Source of the DNA: G963678445 sp963678445
GTDB lineage: Bacteria > Hydrogenedentota > Hydrogenedentia > Hydrogenedentales > G963678445
DNA length: 64,000 bases
Assembly: GCA_963678445.1 (NCBI GenBank)
Contig: OY782877.1
Coordinates: 1,302,001 to 1,366,000, forward strand
Direction: 5' to 3'
Shown here: piece by piece, positions 43,973 through 52,266 of the stretch
Layout: every line of letters starts with the position of its first letter
Numbering within the stretch: position 1 is the stretch's first letter
Notes under the pieces: generated by a model
What the model saw: the letters and a program-made list of their open reading frames with translations, nothing else
Databases searched by the model: none
Told to the model about the DNA's origin: nothing
Made by a program: the position numbers and the translations under genes

Positions 43973-44839
43973 ATGACCCCGGCAATCAGTATTGTTATTC
44001 CTTCGTATAATGCACCGCGCGCTGAACTTGAGCGTTTGTACCGCTCGTTGTTGTTACAACGATGGACGGATTTCGAAGTCATTCTGGTGGATGATGCTTC
44101 ACCTACACCGGATTACACCTTCATGGACGACCCCCGCTTCACGGTGATTTACCGCGAAGAAAATTGCGGGCCAGCCACCTGTAGAAATGTGGGGGCAGCA
44201 GCGGCGCGTGCGCCCTATCTGTTTTTCACAGACACCGATTGCGCGCTTCATCCAGATACGTTGCAGCAGGCGATTGAAACGCTTCCTAATGAAGATGCAA
44301 TCATGGGCGACACGGTTACAGAAGTAGAAAGTATTTTTGGCAAGGCCGTGGCCCTGTTAGGTTTTCCGGGCGGTGGAATTCTGGGCTTTGATAAGGTATG
44401 GCGAGTGGATCGAGCAGGCTATACACGCAGCTTCAGCAGTTGCAACCTGGCTTTTAAAAAGGAAACCTTTGAAAAACTGGGGCGATTCAACACTACCTTT
44501 CCGGTAGCAGGTGGTGAAGACACCGTCCTGGCACGGCATATGGTGGATAGTGGCTATCGAATTCGCTACTTGCCGAAGCAAATCGTATACCATGTCGAGC
44601 GCAAGGGTTGGCGTAGCTTCATGCGCTGGCAGATTACGCGTGGCCGAGGCAATTATTACATTAAAAAAAATGTGCCTGAGGTTGCTGGCTACCTACGACT
44701 GCGGCTGTGGACTTTTAAAAATAGTTTCGTAAAATCAGGCTTACGCTACGCCCCCCTTGTATTCATTTTGCTCGTACTTTCCGTCTCACTCCAAATCCTG
44801 GGGTTCCAACTGGAAAAAAAGCGCTGTTCGGCTTCCTAG
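43973..44839 (+). CDS. family 2 glycosyltransferase
   Basis: The 288-residue protein has the GT-A fold of family 2: SIVIPSYNAPRAELERLYRS, VILVDDASPTPDY, NCGPATCRNVGAAAARAPYL then FFTDTDCAL with the metal-binding DTD, and VAGGEDTVLARHMVDSGYRI as the acceptor-side ED region. A hydrophobic C-terminus (LVFILLVLSVSLQILGF) may anchor it in the membrane. AAGGA lies seven bases before the ATG at 43973; an upstream in-frame ATG is less likely. The last codons overlap the convergent oppF of system 2 by four bases, and the end (QLEKKRCSAS) looks abrupt, so the C-terminus may be shortened. It is probably a member of the exopolysaccharide locus. Confidence 0.88.
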   Translation: MTPAISIVIPSYNAPRAELERLYRSLLLQRWTDFEVILVDDASPTPDYTFMDDPRFTVIYREENCGPATCRNVGAAAARAPYLFFTDTDCALHPDTLQQAIETLPNEDAIMGDTVTEVESIFGKAVALLGFPGGGILGFDKVWRVDRAGYTRSFSSCNLAFKKETFEKLGRFNTTFPVAGGEDTVLARHMVDSGYRIRYLPKQIVYHVERKGWRSFMRWQITRGRGNYYIKKNVPEVAGYLRLRLWTFKNSFVKSGLRYAPLVFILLVLSVSLQILGFQLEKKRCSAS

Positions 44840-45840
44840 CTGTCCGTCCGGCGCTTGCCGACACAGACAGGACAGGCGATTTGACGCCCCGGGCTTATCT
44901 CTACGAGGGCGGGAACTCTGCTCGAACAGCTGGGCTGGGCATCAGGACAGCGAGGATGGAAAGGACAGCCCGTCGGTGGTTGAATAGGGCTGGGAATGTC
45001 GCCTTGCAAGTGCTGGCGCGGCTGGCGTTGAGCGGGATGGGCGATGGGTGCTGCCGCAAGAAGTGCTCGGGTATAGGGGTGCACCGGCTGACTAAAAAGC
45101 ATCTCTGCAGGCCCATACTCCACGATGCGCCCCAGGTACATAACCGCGATTTTATCGGAAATATGCCGCACAACGCTTAGATCATGTCCGATGAACAAAT
45201 ACGTCAGCCCCAGCTTCTGCTGCAACTCTTTTAAAAGGTTGAGAATCTGCGCCTGGATGGAAACATCAAGCGCCGAAACCGGTTCGTCCGCCACAATCAG
45301 CTCGGGCTCCACTGCCAACGCACGGGCGATCCCAATGCGTTGACGTTGTCCGCCACTGAATTCATGTGGATAGCGTTGCGCCGCCTCTGCAGGAAGCCCT
45401 ACCAGTTCAAGCAATTCAAAAATACGGTCACGGATCGCATGCTTTTCCACAATACGATGCACGCGCAGAATCTCGGCCAGCATCGCATACACGGTCAAGC
45501 GTGGGTTTAACGAACCAAAGGGATCTTGGAAAATAATCTGGATGCGTTTGCGCAATTCACGTAGCGCTTTTTTGTTGAGCTGCGCAACATCTACCCCGTC
45601 AAAACAAATCTGACCAGAAGTGGGCTCTATCAAACGCAGCAACGTGCGTCCGGTCGTGGTTTTTCCGCTACCACTCTCCCCCACCAGACTGAGCGTTTCT
45701 CCTCGCAGAATATGAAAGCTGACGCCATCCACTGCCCGCACCGCCCCCACCGTGCGTTGTAATACGCCCTGCCTGACCGGAAAGTGTTTGGTTAGATTCT
45801 CCACGGTTAACAACGGTGTATAGGTAGGGGTGGGTGTCAT
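44836..45840 (-). CDS. oppF: oligopeptide ABC transporter ATP-binding protein, OppF type (system 2)
   Basis: This 334-residue ATPase has Walker A LVGESGSGKTTTGRTLL, Q-loop IIFQDPFGSLNPRLTVYAML, signature FSGGQRQRIGIARAL, Walker B LIVADEPVSALD and H-loop YLFIGHDLSVV. The C-terminal GCPFHPRCPDAQPSCSS segment is typical. It is coupled to oppD by an ATGA overlap and is the last gene of the second opp operon. It meets the glycosyltransferase gene head-on with a four-base overlap. Confidence 0.94.
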   Translation of the reverse strand: MTPTPTYTPLLTVENLTKHFPVRQGVLQRTVGAVRAVDGVSFHILRGETLSLVGESGSGKTTTGRTLLRLIEPTSGQICFDGVDVAQLNKKALRELRKRIQIIFQDPFGSLNPRLTVYAMLAEILRVHRIVEKHAIRDRIFELLELVGLPAEAAQRYPHEFSGGQRQRIGIARALAVEPELIVADEPVSALDVSIQAQILNLLKELQQKLGLTYLFIGHDLSVVRHISDKIAVMYLGRIVEYGPAEMLFSQPVHPYTRALLAAAPIAHPAQRQPRQHLQGDIPSPIQPPTGCPFHPRCPDAQPSCSSRVPALVEISPGRQIACPVCVGKRRTDS

Positions 45841-46868
45841 GAATCGGCCTCCTCCTTACCTGCAAGGGAATGATTTGTAGCGCTAGCTTCCTGTGAACAC
45901 TTCCAGCATGCAACGGAATGCGTTGTTCTAAGGAAAGAAAAAGCAGGAAGTTCTTTTTCACAAATCGGCATCCTATGGGGACAGCGTGGGTGAAAGCGGC
46001 ATCCATTGGGGAAGTCGGTAGCGGCGGGGACCATGCCCTTGATAGCGCGCAAGGCTTGCCCCGGTTGATTCTGGCTGGGTAGCGAGTCAAATAGTCCTTG
46101 TGTATAGGGGTGGGCGGGTTGATCGAAAAGGGAGTGCACTGGCGCCTGTTCTACCTTTTTCCCTGCATACATAACGGCGACCTCGTCGGCCATTTCCGCC
46201 ACAACACCCAAGTCGTGTGTGATCAGGATGATCGCCATGCCGGTTTCCTTTTGCAAATCCATCAGCAGGTCAAGTATCTGCGCCTGGATAGTCACATCCA
46301 ATGCGGTGGTGGGTTCATCGGCAATAAGAACCTTGGGGTTGCATGCAAGCGCCATCGCAATCATCACACGCTGTAGCATACCGCCGGAAAGCTGGTGAGG
46401 AAAATCGTCGACCCGTTTTTCAGGGGCGGAAATGCCCACCTTTTTTAGCAGGGTTATCGTCTCCCGGCGTGCATCGGACTTCGACAGACCGCGATGAAGC
46501 CGGATAGCGGCTTCAATCTGTGAACCTACGCGGAAGACGGGATTCATCGAGGTCATGGGCTCTTGGAAAATCATGGAGATTTTGTTACCACGCAGTGCAC
46601 GCATTTCCGTTTCACTACACTGGCACAGGTCACGCCCCTCAAAGCAAATTTTTCCCCCTACAATACGACCGGGGGGGTGTGGGATTAATCGTAAAATCGA
46701 AAGTGCTGTAACACTTTTCCCGCAACCGCTCTCCCCCACCAATGCCAGCGTCTTGCCTGCTGCAACGTGGAAGGAGAGCTCGTCAACAGCACGCGCCACG
46801 CCCGCATCGGTATGAAACTCGGTCGTGAGTCCGCTTACTTCTAAAATGATGTCGTTCTTCGTATTCAT
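45837..46868 (-). CDS. oppD: oligopeptide ABC transporter ATP-binding protein, OppD type (system 2)
   Basis: This 343-residue ATPase has Walker A LVGESGCGKSVTALSIL, Q-loop MIFQEPMTSMNPVFRVGSQI, signature LSGGMLQRVMIAMALA, Walker B VLIADEPTTALD and H-loop ILITHDLGVV. The signature reads LSGGMLQR where system 1 has FSGGMRQR. The start at 46868 has AGGA six bases upstream and is preferred to an ATG nine codons upstream. It follows oppC after about 30 bases; unlike in system 1 no repeat array intervenes. Confidence 0.94.
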   Translation of the reverse strand: MNTKNDIILEVSGLTTEFHTDAGVARAVDELSFHVAAGKTLALVGESGCGKSVTALSILRLIPHPPGRIVGGKICFEGRDLCQCSETEMRALRGNKISMIFQEPMTSMNPVFRVGSQIEAAIRLHRGLSKSDARRETITLLKKVGISAPEKRVDDFPHQLSGGMLQRVMIAMALACNPKVLIADEPTTALDVTIQAQILDLLMDLQKETGMAIILITHDLGVVAEMADEVAVMYAGKKVEQAPVHSLFDQPAHPYTQGLFDSLPSQNQPGQALRAIKGMVPAATDFPNGCRFHPRCPHRMPICEKELPAFSFLRTTHSVACWKCSQEASATNHSLAGKEEADS

Positions 46869-46898
46869 TCGATTCCTGCGCAGAAAAGCTCCCACGCG

Positions 46899-47930
46899 TT
46901 AATGTCGCAGCCTGGGATCCATAGCGTCACGCAAACCCTCACCCACCAAGTTAAATGCCGTTACGGTGAGGAAGATAGCAATACCGGGAAAAAGAACCAG
47001 CCACCAGGCAAAATCTACATAGCTCTGCGATTGCTTCAGGATTTCGCCCCAGCTTGCCGTGGGAGGCGGAACGCCAAAGCCGAGAAAGCTCAGGCCGGAT
47101 TCGGTCAGAATTGCACCGGCAATGCCAAATGTGGCACTGACAAATACGGGATTAACGGCATTGGGCAGGATGTGGCGAAAAATAACGCGCCGATCGGAAA
47201 GACCTGATGCGCGTGCGGCAATAACATAATCCTGTTGCTTCTGCTTGAGGAATTCGCCTCGCACCAGTCGTGCAATGCCGGGCCAACCGGTCAGGCCGAT
47301 GACTGCCATGATATTCCATATGCTGGGCGGTAAAAACGCCATCACGGTGATGATAAAAAAGAAGGTGGGGATGACCAGCATAATCTCAATAAGACGCAGG
47401 ATAAGTACATCGACCCAGCCACCGTAGTAACCCGCCAGCGCACCAAGCAGGATGCCGATGATGGCAGCAATACCCACTGCGACAATCCCTACCATCATGG
47501 CGATACGTGCCCCCCAGATCATACGACTGAGCACGTCGCGTCCACGATCATCAGTGCCGAACCAGTGGGCCGCACTGGGCTTTTCCAGACGATGGGTCAA
47601 ATGCTGATGCAACGGCCCGTAGGGAATGCAGGGGCGGACGGCAGACTCGCCCTCTTCAGGGGTCCATCGGTCAAAGTTGGCATACAGATTCTCCGCCTGC
47701 AAATCGGCGTAGGTAAATACATTGGGGAACCAATAGGTTTTTCCCCCTTTTTGCATGTAAATGGGCACATCACCGGCTAAAAACGGCGCAAACAGGGCAA
47801 CACCTCCCATCAGAAAAATCACAACAAGACCACAAATGGCCAGCGGATTTCTGCGAAACTGACGCCAAACCAGACGCCAGTAGCTTTGTTTCTTATGTTG
47901 TTGTGCCTGTTGTTGCATCGCCTTGCTCAA
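46899..47930 (-). CDS. oppC: oligopeptide ABC transporter permease, OppC type with periplasmic insertion (system 2)
   Basis: This 343-residue permease is longer than system 1 OppC (296). The extra length lies between the first span (PLAICGLVVIFLMGGVALFA) and the GTDDRGRDVLSRMIWGARIA segment: about 70 residues including YMQKGGKTYWFPNVFTYADL and NFDRWTPEEGESAV, predicted to face the periplasm. The coupling segment LTESGLSFLGFGVPPPTASW is intact. The start is TTG at 47930 or ATG four codons later; neither has a strong ribosome-binding site. Confidence 0.92.
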   Translation of the reverse strand: MSKAMQQQAQQHKKQSYWRLVWRQFRRNPLAICGLVVIFLMGGVALFAPFLAGDVPIYMQKGGKTYWFPNVFTYADLQAENLYANFDRWTPEEGESAVRPCIPYGPLHQHLTHRLEKPSAAHWFGTDDRGRDVLSRMIWGARIAMMVGIVAVGIAAIIGILLGALAGYYGGWVDVLILRLIEIMLVIPTFFFIITVMAFLPPSIWNIMAVIGLTGWPGIARLVRGEFLKQKQQDYVIAARASGLSDRRVIFRHILPNAVNPVFVSATFGIAGAILTESGLSFLGFGVPPPTASWGEILKQSQSYVDFAWWLVLFPGIAIFLTVTAFNLVGEGLRDAMDPRLRH

Positions 47931-47953
47931 TTTACGAAAAAACCTGTAAAGTG

Positions 47954-48949
47954 CTATCCCAATTTTATTTTGGGGTCTACCACCGCATATAAAATATCGC
48001 TCAGAATCAACCCCGCCAAGGTCAGCAGGGTGGAAATGGTAAATACGCCCATGATGAGCGGATAGTCGCGGGAAAGAACCGCCTCGAAACCTAAACGGCC
48101 CATACCGGGGATCGAAAAAATGCTTTCTATAATCACGCTGCCACCGATCAACCCCGGCAACAGTCCGGCCAATAAGGTAACAATGGGAATAAGTGAGTTA
48201 CGCATTGCATATTTGAAGACAACCGCTTTCTCCGAAAAACCATAGGCACGCGCTGTACGAATATAATCCTGGCGAATAGTATCCAGCATGCCCGATCGCA
48301 TAAAGCGCGACAGTCCTGCAAAGCCTGCATAGGTAAAACAAAACAGCGGTAGCACCATATGCCACAAACGATCCCCTAGCCAACGGTACCAGGGCCAATC
48401 TTCCGCCCCCATACTGCTAAGCCCATAAATTGGAAACCAGTCCAGCCATTCTCCCCCACCCAAGAACATAATAAGCAGCATCGCCACCCAAAAACTGGGC
48501 AAACTATACAAAAGAAATAGTATGAGTGTAATCGTATAATCCGTTTTAGTGCGTTGATGCGTCGCTGAAAAAACGCCTAGCGGGATCGAAACCAGATAAA
48601 TAATCAGAACCGCCAGTACGTTGAATTGCAATGTAATCGGCAACGCCTCCAGCACCTTATCCAACACGGGCCGTTGATCCTTGTAGCTGTTTCCAAAGTC
48701 CAGACGCAGCATCTTCCCCAGCCATAACGCATACTGTACCGGAACAGGCTTGTCCAACCCGTAGAGCTTTTTCGTATCTTCGATGATCTTTTGGGTCATC
48801 GCATCACTCTTGACACTCCCCTCCGCCCCCATCATCTTGGCGTAAATGGGACTGCCCGGCGCCAACTGGATGAGCATGAAGGTCAATACGCTGATCCCCA
48901 AAAAGGTGGGAATCACCAATAGCATGCGTCGTATCAGATAGGTTTTCAC
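47954..48949 (-). CDS. oppB: oligopeptide ABC transporter permease, OppB type (system 2)
   Basis: This 331-residue permease begins with MKTYLIRRMLLVIPTFLGIS at a GTG (48949) and continues with VLTFMLIQLAPGSPIYAKMM. The FGNSYKDQRPVLDKVLEALP segment and the C-terminal IESIFSIPGMGRLGFEAVLS coupling region are typical of the family. It is the second gene of the operon, separated from oppA by a spacer filled with a repeat copy. Confidence 0.93.
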   Translation of the reverse strand: MKTYLIRRMLLVIPTFLGISVLTFMLIQLAPGSPIYAKMMGAEGSVKSDAMTQKIIEDTKKLYGLDKPVPVQYALWLGKMLRLDFGNSYKDQRPVLDKVLEALPITLQFNVLAVLIIYLVSIPLGVFSATHQRTKTDYTITLILFLLYSLPSFWVAMLLIMFLGGGEWLDWFPIYGLSSMGAEDWPWYRWLGDRLWHMVLPLFCFTYAGFAGLSRFMRSGMLDTIRQDYIRTARAYGFSEKAVVFKYAMRNSLIPIVTLLAGLLPGLIGGSVIIESIFSIPGMGRLGFEAVLSRDYPLIMGVFTISTLLTLAGLILSDILYAVVDPKIKLG

Positions 48950-48972
48950 GAAATATACTTTCGAATCATCTG

Positions 48973-49072
48973 TTTACTGACTAAAATCCCAAGAGTTGTC
49001 ATAAAAAACGAAATTTTACACTGGTCAGAGACGGTAAGGGCCATACCTATTGCTTGTGGTCGCTGGACCACT
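48973..49072 (-). repeat. interspersed hairpin repeat, full-length copy, reverse orientation
   Basis: On the minus strand it starts GTGGTC-CAGC-GACCAC, a compensated version of the GCGGTC-GACCGC stem, then AGGTATGGCCCTTACCGTCT and AATTTCGTTTTTTATGACAA. It ends TTAGTCAGTAAA rather than GTCACTAAA. It starts at the stop codon of oppA and fills the oppA-oppB spacer. Confidence 0.85.
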
Positions 49073-50680
49073 TTAGTTGATACGCCACTCAAGCGTTTCA
49101 GGGCCAAAAGGATACATCTTCACATTCTTCACCCGCTTGTCCACAGCAAGCAGCGATTCCCGCGTAAAGACAAAGGTGTAGGGCTGCTCTTCATGGATGA
49201 TTTCCTGAAAACGATGATACAGCCTGATGCGCTCCTCACGATCAAAACTACGACGCGCCTTTTCAATCAACGCATCCGATTTCGCATCGCCAAAACCGAC
49301 ATAATTCGAGCCGCTTTCGATCTGCGACGTATGCCACACCTGGTACGGATCCGGATCCGGCGTAAGCGTCCACGCCATCAGCACCGCGTCGAACGTACGG
49401 GCCGTTACACTTTCCAGCATCGTCGCCCATTCCAGCTGTCGGATCTGCATATCAATGCCTGCCCGCTTCAACTCTTCCTGATAAATCGTCAGGACTTTTT
49501 CCCCATCGATGCTTGCGTTGGGCAGCAACACCTCAAAATGCAAGGCCGTCCCCTCCTTGTCTCGCACTCCATCCCCGTCACTATCTGTCCAACCCGCTTC
49601 TGTCAGTAACGCTTGCGCCGCCTCGGGAGCAAAGGGCCATGGCTCTACCGCAGGATTATGTTCCGGCGTATCCGGCATAAAATTGCCCGTCATGATACGC
49701 GCCAAATCATAAAAAATTTCTTTGATAATCAATTGCCGATCCAGCAACATGGTCAATGCACGCCGCACCCGCTTGTCTGCAAACTGGGGGCGTTGACTGT
49801 TCCAGCCGATATACGCATACCCCGGATTCAGGTACGTGTGCTTTGCGAAACGCGCATTAAACTTGGGCGTATCAGCACGCTTCACCCACGCCTCAGGACG
49901 CAAACTCATGTAATCCATGTCGCCGCGGCTCAACACCTGAAACGCAGCATTCGCATCCGTGATAATTTTATAAACCCGCTTTTCAATCTGCGGCGTTTTT
50001 TCCACGGCGGCGCCCCAGTAGTGCGGATTTTTCACCAGCACAAGTTGCTGATTCGTGTCCCAGCGCTCCAGCATGTACGGTCCGGAACCAATCGGCTGAC
50101 GATTGTTAGGATGCGTATTAAAATCACCCTGTCCATAAATATGCGCCGGCATAATAGGCAAGCCGCCCAGCATAATCAGATGGCGGAAATACGGCTGGTT
50201 GCACGTAAACCGCACCGTATTCTCATCCAGTACTTCGCAAGCGGTTACATCTTTATAATAATTTCGTAAATGCGGCGCATCTGTCTTGGGATTCATCATT
50301 TTATCAAATGAAAACTTGACATCGTTCACCGTCAACGGCTGGCCATCTGAAAAGACCACCCCTTTGCGCAGGATAAACGTATACTGTAGATGATCTTCCG
50401 AAATCGTCCAGGACTCCGCCAAGTTAGGAATGGAATCGAGCGTTTGCGGATCGCGATCTGTCAACGTATCAAAAATCAGCTCATTGATGTTCGAGGCATA
50501 GGCGTCCGTCGCCGTCAACGGATTCAAATGTTCCATTTCCGCCGGAAGACGTCCCACCAGCACATCCCCCTTCCCCTCTGCTTGCGATGTCGGCGTGGAA
50601 GAAGAGCCACAGCCTGTCAAAAGACAAGCAATAATTGCCGATATAGCACTGACTGTTAAAACAAAACGTACACCCTTCAT
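49073..50680 (-). CDS. oppA: oligopeptide-binding lipoprotein, SBP family 5 (system 2)
   Basis: This 535-residue substrate-binding protein has a lipoprotein signal (ACLLTGCGSSS). Family-5 marks are HLNPLTATDAYASNINELIF, VFSDGQPLTVNDVKFSFDKM, YIGWNSQRPQFADKRVRRAL then TMLLDRQLI, and EEQPYTFVFTRESLLAVDKR near the end. The arrangement of the first motif (LNPLTATDAYAS) resembles dipeptide/peptide-type proteins of the second Opp class. It also holds DSDGDGVRDKEGTAL, a calcium-loop-like insertion. An ATG eight codons upstream is possible, but the signal peptide fits the start at 50680. It is first in the operon. Confidence 0.92.
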   Translation of the reverse strand: MKGVRFVLTVSAISAIIACLLTGCGSSSTPTSQAEGKGDVLVGRLPAEMEHLNPLTATDAYASNINELIFDTLTDRDPQTLDSIPNLAESWTISEDHLQYTFILRKGVVFSDGQPLTVNDVKFSFDKMMNPKTDAPHLRNYYKDVTACEVLDENTVRFTCNQPYFRHLIMLGGLPIMPAHIYGQGDFNTHPNNRQPIGSGPYMLERWDTNQQLVLVKNPHYWGAAVEKTPQIEKRVYKIITDANAAFQVLSRGDMDYMSLRPEAWVKRADTPKFNARFAKHTYLNPGYAYIGWNSQRPQFADKRVRRALTMLLDRQLIIKEIFYDLARIMTGNFMPDTPEHNPAVEPWPFAPEAAQALLTEAGWTDSDGDGVRDKEGTALHFEVLLPNASIDGEKVLTIYQEELKRAGIDMQIRQLEWATMLESVTARTFDAVLMAWTLTPDPDPYQVWHTSQIESGSNYVGFGDAKSDALIEKARRSFDREERIRLYHRFQEIIHEEQPYTFVFTRESLLAVDKRVKNVKMYPFGPETLEWRIN

Positions 50681-50810
50681 TAGCAAAACCCCATAGCACT
50701 GCAATCGTTAGCATGCGTTGTTGTATATTCAAAACCCCACGAAATACACACGCGAATCAAGCTCCATCGAACTGCAGCTATCCTATCATAAACGCCTATT
50801 CCGGGGAAAA

Positions 50811-50909
50811 GCGGTCCAGCGACCGCAAGCAGTAGATATGGTCCTTACCGTCTCTGACCAGTGTGAAATTTCGTTTTTTATGACAGCTTTTGGATTGTCA
50901 GTCACTAAA
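50811..50909 (+). repeat. interspersed hairpin repeat, full-length copy
   Basis: It begins with GCGGTC-CAGC-GACCGC, continues TAGATATGGTCCTTACCGTC, AATTTCGTTTTTTATGACAG and ends GTCACTAAA, 13 bases before the stop of the amidotransferase-like gene on the other strand. Confidence 0.88.
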
Positions 50910-50922
50910 CAAACCGTGTAGC

Positions 50923-52083
50923 TTAAATCGCTTCAAAGTATTTTTCGTAGGCATGTGCTGGTAACACATGGGCGCGGCACAGCAGTTTTATGGGCAATTT
51001 GAAAAGTTTCAGCAATGGATAATAGGAGGGATAGTCTGTGAAATATTTATTGGGCGCGGCAATAATCTCTTCGTATTCCTCGCGTGAGATTCCCTGCTTT
51101 TTGAGTCCATAATCCACCAATGTCTCATTCTCAAAAAACGGCATCTCACTTAAGGCCTTAAGCGCTTGTTCCTTTGTAATCACGCCCGTGCGCACCTTGG
51201 CGGAAAGTTCGACAATACGCCAGTCAAAACCAAATTTACGGCGGGCGTAGTTATAGACCAAGGCGAACATTTCATTGTCCATATGATGCTGGCCCGTGTC
51301 CTCCCACCCATACTCCTTCTGTAACAATTCTTCAACGTGTTCGCCGACATCGTTATAATAATTGGTGATATTGACCACATGGATTTTTTTGACGAAGATC
51401 CAGTACAGCATGTGATGGATGTCGACATTCTTAAAGTGCTTGAACGCCATCGTGCTGAAACGCTTGATCAACGCCCGCGTATATCGCGCATCCATGTAAT
51501 TCCACTTCAGCGGCGTGACCCCTTCCTCGCGGAAAGAATGACTGAGGATAATGTATCGCACCCCCTCCTGTGCTGCCGTGCGATACAAGGCGCTGGCAAT
51601 ACCGACATCGTCTGTCAGATCGATATAGGGGACACAGGCGCGAATCGTGCAATTGGTCAGCTCACGCGACTCCGGCCAATCCATGATGATGGTATGTAAA
51701 TCTACATCCAGCCCATCACAGACCTTTGCCAGGTTCGTTTTGGAAATATCCGAATCCCACCCATTATCAAAATGCACTGCGAGCGGTCGGAGCCCCATTT
51801 TCTCTTTCACATAATACAAACAATACGACGTATCCCGTCCACCACTCACCCCCACTACACAATCATATTTGCGCCCTTTACCCGCCTGGCGCATTTGCTC
51901 TGCCATGCGGGACAACACCGCCTCCCCCGCCTTCCCCGTCGGAAACATGGCCTCCAAATTGTCATGCATATGGCAATAATTACAGACGCCTTGCGCATCA
52001 AAATGGATACCCGGCACCGTTGCATCCATAACACATCGTGTGCACATCCGACTTTCTGATTGCTTGCTCATTTCACTCATCAT
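50923..52083 (-). CDS. N-acetyl sugar amidotransferase (WbpG/PseA-like)
   Basis: The 386-residue protein is a PP-loop ATP pyrophosphatase-type enzyme. Its N-terminus has a four-Cys zinc site (C14, C17, C34, C37 in CTRCVMD and GVCNYC), and the PP-loop GVSGGRDTSY lies at residues 78-87. Further family marks are VHFDNGWDSDISKTNL, DLHTIIMDWPE and VRYIILSHSFREEGVTPLKW. Members install an amidine or acetamidino group on sugars of O-antigens or flagellin together with a HisH/HisF-like glutaminase pair, which is not found here. It stands apart from the exopolysaccharide locus. Two adjacent ATGs could serve as start; AGGTGAGGA lies just upstream. Confidence 0.9.
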   Translation of the reverse strand: MMSEMSKQSESRMCTRCVMDATVPGIHFDAQGVCNYCHMHDNLEAMFPTGKAGEAVLSRMAEQMRQAGKGRKYDCVVGVSGGRDTSYCLYYVKEKMGLRPLAVHFDNGWDSDISKTNLAKVCDGLDVDLHTIIMDWPESRELTNCTIRACVPYIDLTDDVGIASALYRTAAQEGVRYIILSHSFREEGVTPLKWNYMDARYTRALIKRFSTMAFKHFKNVDIHHMLYWIFVKKIHVVNITNYYNDVGEHVEELLQKEYGWEDTGQHHMDNEMFALVYNYARRKFGFDWRIVELSAKVRTGVITKEQALKALSEMPFFENETLVDYGLKKQGISREEYEEIIAAPNKYFTDYPSYYPLLKLFKLPIKLLCRAHVLPAHAYEKYFEAI

Positions 52084-52211
52084 TCCTCACCTAGCCTTCA
52101 AATCCGTGGTTAGCAATAGCTTCAACGCGAAAACCATGCTATTCGAAAAGCATCAAACACTGTACCCCAAGCACAAGCTGTCTGCAATCTTTTGGGGAAC
52201 GAAAAAAAGTA

Positions 52212-52249
52212 AAAAAGCCGGTTTGAAGAAACCCTCAAACCGGCTTTTT
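52212..52249 (-). terminator. rho-independent terminator after the PpiD-like gene
   Basis: The arms AAAAAGCCGGTTTGA and TCAAACCGGCTTTTT enclose an eight-base loop. The flanking T- and A-runs make it work in either direction. It lies 18 bases after the stop of the chaperone gene. Confidence 0.85.
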
Positions 52250-52266
52250 CATACATAAAGAGGGAT

